This document shows positions 1-8,897 of a stretch of DNA of 64,000 bases, piece by piece. The stretch is taken from positions 186,001 to 250,000 of the forward strand of contig JACRFB010000001.1 in the NCBI GenBank assembly GCA_016218045.1. Direction: 5' to 3'. Numbering within the stretch: position 1 is the first letter of the stretch; each line of letters begins with the position of its first letter. Position numbers and translations under genes: made by a program. The stretch comes from Ignavibacteriota bacterium (lineage in GTDB: Bacteria; Bacteroidota; Ignavibacteria; SZUA-365). A model generated the notes under the pieces. It saw nothing but the letters and a program-made list of their open reading frames with translations. It was not told the origin of the DNA and did not search any database.

Positions 1-1
1 T

Positions 2-1207
2 CCAGCGGCAACAATGTCGCTGCCCGCCCAGACTCTTCTCGATCCACAACCTGGCGACGAAGTAAAAACCCCGAAGCTTGAGCAGCGCCTACAAGTATAC
101 GACAAGGCATCGACGCGGAATATTCTGCTTCTAAGAAGGACCCGCGATACAGTGCGAGTGGATTTGGCGATGTACGAAGCAACGAACGACGATTCGTATA
201 ATCCGCCGCTTCGAGATGGAGATGTGATTTTCGTTCCAGCGCTCGATATCGAACGCGACTATCTGTCGATTCAAGGTGCGGTAAACGCACCCGGCAAATA
301 TGAATTTTCCACGGGCGACAAACTGTCATCGCTGATTCGTATTGCTCGTGGTGTGACCCCCGCCGCGTCCGGGTATGTCAGCATATCACGGCTTGCTGAC
401 GATGGGCGTGTGTCGAGCGAGGGCAGATACGAGCTAGCCGCAGTTCTGAACGGCGGTGCCGACGATCGCGTACTCGAGCGAGGTGACCGCGTGCTTGTGG
501 AACGCCGCTCGGATCTACGGCGCGACTACTCTGCATCCATTCAGGGAGCGGTGCAATTCCCCGGCACATACCCGATTTCCGCACGGAACACGACGCTCTC
601 GGAACTGCTTCGCAGCGCGGGTGGCCTTGCACCAGACGCGCTGCCCCAGGGAGCCATCGTGCTCCGCAAAGTGCAGCGGCTCGGCAATGGAATTTCGCCC
701 CGTTACGAGGTGGCGCGGTCGTGGCGTGCTGCTCAATTCAACATGGTGGATTCGGCATACTATGTTCAGCTTCTGCGGGAGGGCCGCGTGCCGGTGCGTG
801 CCGACGTCGCCAAGATAGCAGCAGGAGAGAAAACAAGCGATATTCTACTCGAAGATGGCGATCTGATATCGGTCCCAACGGATAGACGTTCTGTGCTGGT
901 CGATGGTCAGGTTGCCCGACCCGGTTATCAACCCTGGGTGCCCGGCGCGAAGCTGGAACACTATATCGAAGCAGCGGGCGGCATGACGGAGATGGCCGAG
1001 GAAGGCGACACACGCGTGATCAAGCGTGGTACGCTGGCGTGGGTCGAGTCTGATGAGACGGAGATTGAGTCCGGCGATCAGATCTGGGTGCCGAAGAATA
1101 TTCCGTACGACGTGTCTTACTATTTCGGGCTCGTTCGCGACATCTCCACCTTTCTCACCGCCGCCGCGACGGTCGGTATTCTCGTTTTCCAAGTCACCAA
1201 TAACTAA
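2..1207 (+). CDS. SLBB-domain polysaccharide export protein (5' partial)
   Basis: The reading frame is open to the window edge, so the N-terminus is very probably missing; the first ATG at 14 need not be the start. Three SLBB-type beta-grasp repeats are visible, each with a GxVxxPGxY-like core (QGAVNAPGKY, QGAVQFPGTY, DGQVARPGYQ). Before each comes a segment ending in a 'GD' turn such as LRDGDVIFVP. The last ~30 residues are hydrophobic and end in VTNN, suggesting a C-terminal membrane segment. In the Wza/OtsB-like export family SLBB repeats line the periplasmic part of the outer-membrane export channel; the poly-export domain expected upstream is outside the window. It is followed 24 nt later by a Wzz-like gene and heads a surface-glycan operon. 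An export role is secure at family level; the exact subtype is not. Confidence 0.85.
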   Translation, partial: PAATMSLPAQTLLDPQPGDEVKTPKLEQRLQVYDKASTRNILLLRRTRDTVRVDLAMYEATNDDSYNPPLRDGDVIFVPALDIERDYLSIQGAVNAPGKYEFSTGDKLSSLIRIARGVTPAASGYVSISRLADDGRVSSEGRYELAAVLNGGADDRVLERGDRVLVERRSDLRRDYSASIQGAVQFPGTYPISARNTTLSELLRSAGGLAPDALPQGAIVLRKVQRLGNGISPRYEVARSWRAAQFNMVDSAYYVQLLREGRVPVRADVAKIAAGEKTSDILLEDGDLISVPTDRRSVLVDGQVARPGYQPWVPGAKLEHYIEAAGGMTEMAEEGDTRVIKRGTLAWVESDETEIESGDQIWVPKNIPYDVSYYFGLVRDISTFLTAAATVGILVFQVTNN

Positions 1208-1231
1208 CCATCGCCGCGCGGTCCGAACCTC

Positions 1232-2386
1232 ATGCAAACACCCAAGGCACCTCTGCCTGAACGCGGTTTCATCGAGTATCTTCTTATACTCGGCACCTGG
1301 AAACGTTTCATATTTTTCAATGTCATTGCCATTACGGTACTCGCGGCAGCCGTGAGTCTTGTGCTGCCGAAGACGTACCGCTCCAGCGCCACGATCATGC
1401 CTCCGAAGAACTCGAATCTTCTGAACCTGATGAACATGTCGTCTTCCGCGCTGATGCGACAGTTCAGTCCGTTGCGCGCTCTCAGCGGCGGTTTGACCCC
1501 GGATCTATACGGCTATGTGTCGTTCCTCAAGAGCAATGCGCTGCTGAATCTAACTGTGCAGCGCATGGACCTGAAGCGGCGCTACAACACGGAGGAAGGT
1601 TGGGCCGCTGTCAACGCGCTGAAGGGCAATATGGACTACGTGGTCAACGAAGAAGGTACGATCACTATCAGCGCGGAGGACAAGGAAGCGGAGTTCGCCT
1701 ACAAGCTCGTCTCGTTCCTTGTAAGCACAATCGATTCTCTCCAACGTTCCATGGCTGTGCGCGAAGCGGCGGAAAACCGGGAGTATATCGGCCAACGGCT
1801 GGACCAGAACCGGGCCGACCTGAGACTCGCAGAGACTCTGATGAAGGAGTATCAGGAGAAGCACGGCGTTATCGCACTCCCTTCCGAGGCCTCGACGGCC
1901 GTGAGCGCGTACGCTGATGTGTTTGCCCAGAAGATGCTCAAGGAATACGAGGTTCGATACCTCGAACGCGCGCTCGGCGTCGACAATCCGCAGCTCCAAA
2001 CATCACGAGCACAGCTTCAGGAACTGACCCAGCAACTCTCGCAAGTCCCTGGCCAAGGCATTGAGATCATTCGCCTGTACCGGGAATTCATGGTCCAACA
2101 GAAACTTTTCGAAGTTTTGCTGCCCATGTATGAACAGGCAAAAATCGAGGAACAGCGTACAACATCCACCTTGCTGCTTGTTGATCCTCCGGTTGTTCCA
2201 GAAAGACACATCTCACCGAAACGCATGATCATCACGCTTGTGTTTTTTGGGCTTTCGCTGATTCTTACAATTGTTATCGCAATCTTTGCGACACGATTGA
2301 AGGATATTAAAGCCGTGCGACCGGAAGAATACGAGCGTCTCGTCCTTCTCGCCGGTCCGTTTAAGCGCCTTCTCCGCGAGCGCTGA
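1232..2386 (+). CDS. Wzz/GumC-like polysaccharide chain-length determinant
   Basis: The 384-aa protein has the two-helix topology of polysaccharide co-polymerases. A transmembrane segment lies near residues 28-48, followed by the typical LPKTYRSSATIMPP region. A long periplasmic alpha-helical part (about 160-290) is rich in Glu, Gln and Leu. A second membrane segment lies near 333-355 (MIITLVFFGLSLIL) with a short cytoplasmic tail. The usual proline-rich motif before the second helix is represented by PPVVPERHISPKR. No tyrosine-kinase (BY-kinase) domain is fused. Proteins of this family set the length of the glycan made by the Wzy polymerase and may bridge to the SLBB export protein encoded just upstream. 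It sits in one operon with the flippase and ligase genes. Confidence 0.85.
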   Translation: MQTPKAPLPERGFIEYLLILGTWKRFIFFNVIAITVLAAAVSLVLPKTYRSSATIMPPKNSNLLNLMNMSSSALMRQFSPLRALSGGLTPDLYGYVSFLKSNALLNLTVQRMDLKRRYNTEEGWAAVNALKGNMDYVVNEEGTITISAEDKEAEFAYKLVSFLVSTIDSLQRSMAVREAAENREYIGQRLDQNRADLRLAETLMKEYQEKHGVIALPSEASTAVSAYADVFAQKMLKEYEVRYLERALGVDNPQLQTSRAQLQELTQQLSQVPGQGIEIIRLYREFMVQQKLFEVLLPMYEQAKIEEQRTTSTLLLVDPPVVPERHISPKRMIITLVFFGLSLILTIVIAIFATRLKDIKAVRPEEYERLVLLAGPFKRLLRER

Positions 2387-2428
2387 GCCAGGATTACGAG
2401 CGCCGGAAATGAAATGCGCGGAGTGGTC

Positions 2429-3967
2429 ATGCCATCCGATACGGGTATTCGGTCCGACCCCGCGCGGATGAGCAGGGGCATACTCGGCAATACTGTCATC
2501 GTTTCAGGCACACGTTACGTGAGCCTGGGATTCGGCATGGCGCGCAACCTTTTTGTTGCGTGGATGTTCGGTCCGGAAAAATTCGGGTATTGGGTTCTTT
2601 TTTTGCTTGTATTGCAGTACGCGGATCAGGTGCACTTGGGTTTGCGACTTGCTGGCGACGTAGAGATCCCCCGTCTGCGTGGCGCGGGAGACATACCGGG
2701 CGCGGAATCAACCGCGCGCATGCTCTTCGCAGGCATTATCTCACTCGCGGCGGGAGCGGGTATCATCGCGGCGGTTGGGAGCACATTACTCTACCTACGG
2801 GGTGGTGTTGTCGGCGAGTACGACGCCGGAATTCTGGCACTGGTTCTTCTCGTCATCAGCGCAACGATCATTGTGGATCAAGTCGGTCGCTATCACCTCA
2901 TGATTTTTCGAACGCGGAAGGAATTTGCAGTCCTGGGGATCTCCGAATCCGCGAGCGACATTGCGCGCGCATTCTTGGTTGTGGGCCTCGGCTGGATGTT
3001 TGGGCTCGCAGGGGCATTTGTCGCGCACCTTTGCGCGTCCATTGGAATGGCGTTCTACCTTCACATCCGTGTGGATGCGCAGCGGCGCATGCAGTGGGAC
3101 CGGATGCGTCTCCGCTCATTATTTGTCGCGGGATTGCCGTTGTTCGTTTCGTACACCGCATACTTCCTGATCATCAGCATCGACCGGGTCGCGGGTGGAA
3201 TCGTCCTCGGCAGCCGTGAATTCGCGTTGTATGGTTTCGCCACGACTATCATGCTGCTTCCAGTGCTGACATCACACGGATTGCGAGACGTCCTGATTCC
3301 GACATTTGGCGAACGATATGGCGCGGGTGGCGCCGCGGATGTCGCCCCACTCTTCCTTCGCGGATCACGCGCAGTGGCATTTATGATTCCACCCATCACC
3401 GCCTTCGTCCTTTTCGGTATGGAAGCAGTTGTCGGCATCGGACTGCCAAAGTATGGCGAAGCTCTCGGGGTTATGAGTCTTCTCACGCCCGGTATTGCGT
3501 TCATGGCGCTGGCATCACTACCTGTGATTGCTCTGATGATCATGGGCCGGTCGTGGCCCCTGTTGTTCCTCGAAGCTGTCGCGATTGGCACTGCGGCTAT
3601 ACTCTACATCCTGCTCCCGATCTCTTTGTCGCCCATGCACCGGCTTGCCATAAGCACCTCTGTGCTCTATGGAGTATACGGCCTCTCGACTTTCGTCCTG
3701 ACGCTGCATTCATGTTCCCGTGCACCACGTCAGATCGCTCGCGATGCAGTGATTGTGGCAACACCCGTCGCAATCACCATCGCCCTCGTATTTGTGCTCG
3801 GCCGCGTCGTGCAGACGGAGAGTATGAGCAGGTATGCGCTTCTTGGCATCCCTATTGCAAAGGCCGTTCTCTTCGCCGGGGCCTACGCCGGATTCCTCTT
3901 TATCACCCGAGAAATGTCGGAGATCGGGCCGACGGTGCGAGCGCTTTTACATCGTCGCACGGCATGA
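2429..3967 (+). CDS. Wzx-like oligosaccharide flippase
   Basis: About 512 residues with some twelve to fourteen hydrophobic segments spread over the length, the pattern of MATE/Wzx polysaccharide flippases. The N-terminus matches the family's typical opening (ILGNTVIVSGTRYVSLGFG), and an arginine-bearing helix follows. The ATG at 2429 is preceded by GGAG at a good distance; an in-frame ATG at 2414 would add five residues. Such proteins move undecaprenyl-PP-linked repeat units across the inner membrane. The stop codon overlaps the next start (ATGA at 3964-3967), so it is translationally coupled to the ligase/polymerase gene. Which glycan it carries cannot be told from sequence. Confidence 0.8.
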   Translation: MPSDTGIRSDPARMSRGILGNTVIVSGTRYVSLGFGMARNLFVAWMFGPEKFGYWVLFLLVLQYADQVHLGLRLAGDVEIPRLRGAGDIPGAESTARMLFAGIISLAAGAGIIAAVGSTLLYLRGGVVGEYDAGILALVLLVISATIIVDQVGRYHLMIFRTRKEFAVLGISESASDIARAFLVVGLGWMFGLAGAFVAHLCASIGMAFYLHIRVDAQRRMQWDRMRLRSLFVAGLPLFVSYTAYFLIISIDRVAGGIVLGSREFALYGFATTIMLLPVLTSHGLRDVLIPTFGERYGAGGAADVAPLFLRGSRAVAFMIPPITAFVLFGMEAVVGIGLPKYGEALGVMSLLTPGIAFMALASLPVIALMIMGRSWPLLFLEAVAIGTAAILYILLPISLSPMHRLAISTSVLYGVYGLSTFVLTLHSCSRAPRQIARDAVIVATPVAITIALVFVLGRVVQTESMSRYALLGIPIAKAVLFAGAYAGFLFITREMSEIGPTVRALLHRRTA

Positions 3968-5400
3968 ACAGTTCAGCTCCCACATACGACCTGACCCAAC
4001 TGGTGCGATGGCTTCCAATTGCCATCGCGGCAACACTGCTCGGACTGTTATTCTGGGCGGATCCTCTCGTTCTGTTGATCGGTGTCGCAGCGTTGCTCCT
4101 TGCGGGAAGCACTGTATCTGAACGAAACAGTCTCGCCGTCCTAATCTTGATGCTTCCGTTTCACCGCGCTGGACTCGGGCTCGATATCGGCTCCGGCTTC
4201 GGTGTTTTTGATTTCTATGCGATCTGGTTCCTTCTGCTGTATTTCTGGCGCGGTCTTATTGTCGGCGCGTTTCGTATCGAACGTCATCCTGTCATCCTGC
4301 TCGGTTTTGTGATGTTGATTTCGTTCGTGCCCTCGATGATCAATGCCACCGAAATGAAGTGGGTGTGGCGTGGACTTGCACAGATTTTGCTCGGTGTTCT
4401 CGTCATGGGCGCTGTGTACGACGTGCTTGCTCGTCGCAACAGCGAAAAGTTCATCATTGGGCTTCTTCGAGGTTTGATCGCCGTATCCGCACTCTTCACG
4501 GTACAGGGCATCGTGTTGTCGCTTCAGTACCAGACGATGATGGGCATGGCGGGCGGTCGCACCTATAACATACTCTTTGGTGATCCGAATTATTACGCAT
4601 GTTATTTGCTCGTCGTCATGAGCTTCTCACTCGCGTTTGCAACGGTCGAACGCAACCGGCGTTGGAAGAGAGTGATGGCCTTTTTCTCGCTCCTCTTTTT
4701 TTCAGGGATCATTCTAACGGTCTCGCGAGCGGGCTACCTCGCGCTCATGATTATCGGCGCGGGTTTCGTTCTGTACGTTTGGAAATACACAGGCATCAAG
4801 CGGTTGCTTCTCTCTGTGCTGCTTATCAGCGTCGGTTCCGTCGTCATCGTTCTCTTCGCCACGAACCTCGGTCAGAATCTGATGACGCTCGTCTCCGTTT
4901 CCGATCGTGTCTCCGGTGCTGTCGGCGGCAAGGATCCGTCCGTTAATCAACGGACGGACATTCAGAAGGTTGGATGGCGCATGGCGCAGCACACACCGCT
5001 CTTTGGCATCGGTTTCGGAAATTTCGAAATCGTCTTCGGGCGCTTCCGTGAAAACACCCTCCACACACACCCAAGCGAGGCGTGCCACAACACCTACTTG
5101 AAATTACTCGCCGAAACAGGAATCGTCGGCTTCCTGTGTGCGATGCTTTTTTACGGTGCCCTGATGCGGACATTGTGGACGAGTTTCCGCAGGTCCCGCG
5201 ATGATGCACGCAGGATGCTATTATTCGGATGTATGATGGCACTGATGTCGTATTTCCTCATGAGCGCCACGCTCGATCAGGTTTACGAGATGCACTTCTG
5301 GTCTCTGGCCGGACTCACGCTTGCCTATGCAGCCATAGCGCGTGAACAGGAGTCAGCGAATTCCTCGCGCGAATCGAGCCATTCCTCGGAAGTGAGATGA
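3964..5400 (+). CDS. O-antigen ligase/polymerase (Wzy_C/WaaL-like) membrane protein
   Basis: A 478-aa integral membrane protein. The start is set at the ATG of the ATGA overlap with the flippase gene; the frame is open further upstream, but that would run inside the flippase. It has about ten hydrophobic helices. A large periplasmic loop near residues 315-385 contains the family's signature region, where NQRTD is followed by GIGFGNFE and an HPSEACHNTYL stretch. The HxxxxHNxYL pattern is typical of WaaL/Wzy_C enzymes, which join or polymerise lipid-linked sugars in the periplasm. Whether this one polymerises repeat units or ligates them to an acceptor is open. It lies between the flippase and a GT39-like enzyme. 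Confidence 0.85.
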   Translation: MNSSAPTYDLTQLVRWLPIAIAATLLGLLFWADPLVLLIGVAALLLAGSTVSERNSLAVLILMLPFHRAGLGLDIGSGFGVFDFYAIWFLLLYFWRGLIVGAFRIERHPVILLGFVMLISFVPSMINATEMKWVWRGLAQILLGVLVMGAVYDVLARRNSEKFIIGLLRGLIAVSALFTVQGIVLSLQYQTMMGMAGGRTYNILFGDPNYYACYLLVVMSFSLAFATVERNRRWKRVMAFFSLLFFSGIILTVSRAGYLALMIIGAGFVLYVWKYTGIKRLLLSVLLISVGSVVIVLFATNLGQNLMTLVSVSDRVSGAVGGKDPSVNQRTDIQKVGWRMAQHTPLFGIGFGNFEIVFGRFRENTLHTHPSEACHNTYLKLLAETGIVGFLCAMLFYGALMRTLWTSFRRSRDDARRMLLFGCMMALMSYFLMSATLDQVYEMHFWSLAGLTLAYAAIAREQESANSSRESSHSSEVR

Positions 5401-5439
5401 ACGGTTATAATCTCGAGTCATGATTACCACACCGGCATT

Positions 5440-6756
5440 GTGCACCTCATGACGCTCGCCGTGAAGTTCCTCGGTTGTATCGGACGCACAATCGAGGGTA
5501 TGCCGGGGAAGCGGTACCTTCTTCTTGTCCTTCTCCTGGTATTCTCGTCACGAATCACCGCTGTGCTTGTTATTGGAGAATTGGACAAACCGCTCCTGTA
5601 TGAATCGGGTATGATTGCCCGGAATTTTTTGGCGGGTCATGGGTATTCGGTGAACTATCGATACCCTATGCCGGAGTCGCGCATCGATCCGCGCGAGTAT
5701 AAAAACGGGAGCCCCATGCCGACGGCGTTTACCTTGCCCGGATATGTGGCTGTCGTTGCCGCGACACTGGCACTGTTGGGCGATTCGCAGAGGGCATATC
5801 TGACGCTCTACGGTCTGAATATCGCCGCGTCAATCGCAACGGTGCTGCTGCTGTATTCGACTGCGCTGAACCTCCTTGGCAAGCGCCGTGCACGATTCGG
5901 TACCTTGCTCTTCGCACTGCATCCACCCGCCATCGCCTATGTGGCGACGTTCGGTGGCGGGCCGTGGTATCATCTGATCCTGATGACTGCCTTGTATTTT
6001 CTGGTGCGCGCCGCGCGTAGCAAGAGTATGGGCTCTGTGCTCCTGGCGGGCACCGTCGCGGGGGTTTGGGTGTTATTTCGCTCGGAAGCGCTTGTGCTCG
6101 GCTGGATTGGCACCCTGTGGCTGGGCAAGCGTGTGGGTGCGCGCAAGGCCCTGATGTATGCGGTGACCGCCGTTGTGGTCGTGTTCCCGTGGAGCATCCG
6201 CAACTCCGTTGTGTTCGATTCATTTGTCCCTCTCACGACAAATGCATGGCTGAATATTTGGCGCGGGTGTAATGCCGAAGCGAGTGGAGGCAGTTTCGAC
6301 TCGCGGGGTGAAGCGAATTGGTTCGATTCTGCAGGCGAGATACCAAAAGCGATTAGTTCGCTGCCGGTGACACCGCGCTACGAACTCGATGTGATGGAGA
6401 TATATCGTCGGCACACTGTTGCATTCGTGAGCTCGAATCCTGGAAGCGCAGTGGTGCTGTATGGGAAGAAATTGCTCCTGTTTCTCACCATGGATATTTC
6501 AGATCCACGTATCCGAAATATTGCTTTCGCTCTTCCACACGTCGCGCTTTCGGCGGCAGCGTTTTTCGGCATCGTATTGGCGTCGCGAAGACGACGCGCC
6601 TCGCTGCTGATTGTCGTCCCGATAGTGTTCTACGTTTTCCTGATACCGGTCTTTCATGTGGAGACACGGTATCAGGTCATGGTCTCGATCCTGTACTGTC
6701 TCGCGGCGGTTTTACCCATGCACGAACGTCAGCCGGGATCAGTTCGCGCCTTATAG
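5440..6756 (+). CDS. GT39/ArnT-like membrane glycosyltransferase, copy 1
   Basis: A multi-spanning protein of about 438 residues from the GTG at 5440; the ATG at 5449 gives an N-terminus that lines up better with its paralogue. Near the N-terminus LLYESGMIA is followed by an extracytoplasmic loop, as in GT39/GT83 enzymes that take sugar from polyprenyl-phosphate donors and place the catalytic acid in the first loop. Further marks are FALHPPAIA, FGGGPWY, VLFRSEA and FHVETRY. The neighbouring - strand gene (6751-8064) encodes a clear paralogue with the same motifs. The two genes are tail-to-tail and share the hexamer TTATAG for both stop codons. Probable role: transfer of a sugar to the surface glycan or to a protein in the periplasm; donor and acceptor are unknown. 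Confidence 0.75.
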   Translation: MHLMTLAVKFLGCIGRTIEGMPGKRYLLLVLLLVFSSRITAVLVIGELDKPLLYESGMIARNFLAGHGYSVNYRYPMPESRIDPREYKNGSPMPTAFTLPGYVAVVAATLALLGDSQRAYLTLYGLNIAASIATVLLLYSTALNLLGKRRARFGTLLFALHPPAIAYVATFGGGPWYHLILMTALYFLVRAARSKSMGSVLLAGTVAGVWVLFRSEALVLGWIGTLWLGKRVGARKALMYAVTAVVVVFPWSIRNSVVFDSFVPLTTNAWLNIWRGCNAEASGGSFDSRGEANWFDSAGEIPKAISSLPVTPRYELDVMEIYRRHTVAFVSSNPGSAVVLYGKKLLLFLTMDISDPRIRNIAFALPHVALSAAAFFGIVLASRRRRASLLIVVPIVFYVFLIPVFHVETRYQVMVSILYCLAAVLPMHERQPGSVRAL

Positions 6757-8064
6757 TTTTGCATGCTGGGTGCTGCGTGTTCGAACAATGTGCAATCCAC
6801 CGCCGAGCAGAACGAAATACACCGCCGAGAGCATGAGCAGGTATCGTGTCTCGATGTGGAAACAGGGCAGCATCAGCCAGTAGAAGCCAACAACTGCCAA
6901 GAGGGGACGAAGATCCGCCCGTCTGCGAAACAAAAACACGAGACAAACGAGTGCGCAGAGGGTGAGTCCGACGTGAGGAAAAAGGAACGCCGGTGTCAGG
7001 GTGCGTTTGTCGGAATAGTCGACGGAAAACACCATCAGGACCTTTTTTACGTATAATACAACGGCCTCTCCTGGATGCCCGGTAATGAAAGCGACCGCGC
7101 GGCGTTTGTAAATCTCCGCAACATCAAGTTCTCTTCGGGGGGTCACCGGCAATGCGCGAACTTCGTTCACGATTTCACCGCGGCTGTCGAAGAAGTTGGA
7201 GACGCCGGATGGATCGAAAGCTCCGCCGGTTGCCTCGGGATTGAAGCCGCGCCAGATATTCAGCCAACTGTTCGTCGTCAAGGGAACAAAGGAACCAAAG
7301 GCGTTCGTATTACGCACGGGCCACGGAGCTGCGACAATCACGACACATGCGAAGTACACAGCCGCAAGGCGCAAACCCTGTTTTCTGAATATCCAGAGTG
7401 CGAACATCAAAGCCAGAGCGGTGGCTTCGGCGCGAAATAGAATCCACACACCACCTATAATTCCTGCCCGAACGGCAGCCGCGACAGTGCCGCGTCTCAC
7501 GGTGAACACGACGCTTGTGATGCCGAGCAGCAATACTGCCTGGTACCATGGACCGCCGCCAAACGTCAACGCGAGTGCGATGGCCGGTGGATGTATCGCA
7601 AAGAGCAGGGACGCCAACCGCGCGCTGACGTCGTCGAAGAGCGCACGCATGAGCAGGTACGCCAAGAGCACTGCGAAGACGCTCACCAGGATGTTCAGAA
7701 TGTACAAAACGATAAATCCGGACGGAGTCGCTCCGAAAACGGCAAACACCACCGTCATGACGGCGACATAGCCGGGAAGGGTGAAGGCCGAGGGTGCGGG
7801 TCGGCCCGTCTTGGTTTCCTCTTCCGATACGATATTCCTGGGCAACGGAAACCCGCTGTACATCGCGTATCCATTCCCGTGCAAAATATTTTGTGCGATG
7901 ATACCGGTTTCGTACAGCTCCGGATTTGAGAAATTCCCTCCGGCCACAACCGCTGCAATGCGTGGAAGCAACGCGAGCACGGCGAGCCCTATCGTAAATC
8001 GCGAGAGAGAGACCGCTGCAAGCCTGCGATACAGGCGTGCTGCACTATCGCGGATTGTACGCAT
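6751..8064 (-). CDS. GT39/ArnT-like membrane glycosyltransferase, copy 2
   Basis: About 437 residues from the ATG at 8064; an in-frame upstream ATG at 8118 would overlap the preceding mannosyltransferase gene by 43 nt and is less likely. The topology is polytopic, with the same landmarks as the + strand paralogue: LYETGIIA, FAIHPPAIA, FGGGPWY, ILFRAEA, PLTTNSWLNIWRG, LPVTPRRELDV and FHIETRY. It starts 12 nt after the stop of the polyprenol-phosphate mannose synthase-like gene. That enzyme makes the kind of lipid-linked sugar GT39 proteins use, so the two probably work in sequence. Function beyond periplasmic sugar transfer is inferred. Confidence 0.75.
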   Translation of the reverse strand: MRTIRDSAARLYRRLAAVSLSRFTIGLAVLALLPRIAAVVAGGNFSNPELYETGIIAQNILHGNGYAMYSGFPLPRNIVSEEETKTGRPAPSAFTLPGYVAVMTVVFAVFGATPSGFIVLYILNILVSVFAVLLAYLLMRALFDDVSARLASLLFAIHPPAIALALTFGGGPWYQAVLLLGITSVVFTVRRGTVAAAVRAGIIGGVWILFRAEATALALMFALWIFRKQGLRLAAVYFACVVIVAAPWPVRNTNAFGSFVPLTTNSWLNIWRGFNPEATGGAFDPSGVSNFFDSRGEIVNEVRALPVTPRRELDVAEIYKRRAVAFITGHPGEAVVLYVKKVLMVFSVDYSDKRTLTPAFLFPHVGLTLCALVCLVFLFRRRADLRPLLAVVGFYWLMLPCFHIETRYLLMLSAVYFVLLGGGLHIVRTRSTQHAKL

Positions 8065-8075
8065 CGGCGCCGCCG

Positions 8076-8795
8076 CTATTTCAATATACCGAGAATCGCC
8101 TGCGCCCGAAGCCGCCACACCATGGTCACCGCTTCGCGGACGATCTTTTTCGACATCTTCGATACTCCGACGCGGCGATCCATAAAGATGATCGGGATTT
8201 CGTGAACCCGGAATCCCTTCCGGTACGCCTTGAAACTCATCTCGATTTGAAAAGCGTACCCATTTGACCGGACTGCATCAAGGTTGATCGCTTTGAGGAC
8301 CTCGGTACGAAAACACTTGAAACCACCGGTGGCGTCACGTACGGGGAGACCGGTAACGAGCCGTGTGTACACATTTGCATAGTAACTCAGTAACAACCGC
8401 TTCATCGGCCAGTTGATCACGTTTACTCCGCGGATGTAGCGCGATCCGAGCACGAGGTCGTATTCTTCGATTGCCTGTAAAAATTCTGGAAGCAGATTCG
8501 GATCATGAGAGAAATCAGCGTCCATTTCGAACACATAGTCGAAGTTGTTCGCTATCGCATATTTGAAACCCGCCACATAGGCGGTTCCAAGTCCCATTTT
8601 CCGCTCGCGCTCGAGCAGATGAATGCGTGGTTCCAACTCCATCATTTTTTTTACGGCATCGGCGGTTCCATCCGGCGAATTGTCGTCGACGACAAGAACC
8701 TCAATGCGCGCATCCTGCCGGAGAACGTCGGGTACTATCCCCTGGACATTCTCCAGTTCGTTGTATGTGGGGATGATGACCAGTGCGCGTTTCAC
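8076..8795 (-). CDS. Polyprenol-phosphate mannosyltransferase-like GT2
   Basis: A 239-aa soluble GT-A glycosyltransferase close to dolichol/polyprenol-phosphate mannose synthase catalytic domains. It opens with RALVIIPTYNELEN, has VVDDNSPDGTA for nucleotide binding, the metal-binding DADFSHDP, and the later TGGFKCFR and SNGYAFQIEM motifs. There is no C-terminal membrane domain, as in the single-domain DPM1-type enzymes. It would charge undecaprenyl phosphate with mannose or another hexose from a nucleotide donor. The gene immediately downstream encodes a GT39-like transferase that could consume that product. The exact sugar is not determinable from sequence. Confidence 0.85.
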   Translation of the reverse strand: MKRALVIIPTYNELENVQGIVPDVLRQDARIEVLVVDDNSPDGTADAVKKMMELEPRIHLLERERKMGLGTAYVAGFKYAIANNFDYVFEMDADFSHDPNLLPEFLQAIEEYDLVLGSRYIRGVNVINWPMKRLLLSYYANVYTRLVTGLPVRDATGGFKCFRTEVLKAINLDAVRSNGYAFQIEMSFKAYRKGFRVHEIPIIFMDRRVGVSKMSKKIVREAVTMVWRLRAQAILGILK

Positions 8796-8897
8796 GGTTC
8801 CCGAAGCGTTTGTCCGAATGTTCGATGCAGCGAAAGGATACGGAATATGCAGTACGAATGCCGAAAATGAAAATGACGCGCAGGGTAATCGCGGGCG

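Noticed and set aside
2560-3219. 219-codon open frame in another frame of the flippase gene
   Set aside because: Cys/Arg/His-rich translation typical of an out-of-frame shadow of a membrane protein gene.
7196-7771. 191-codon forward open frame
   Set aside because: Antisense to a GT39-like gene with a well-defined paralogue; low-complexity translation.
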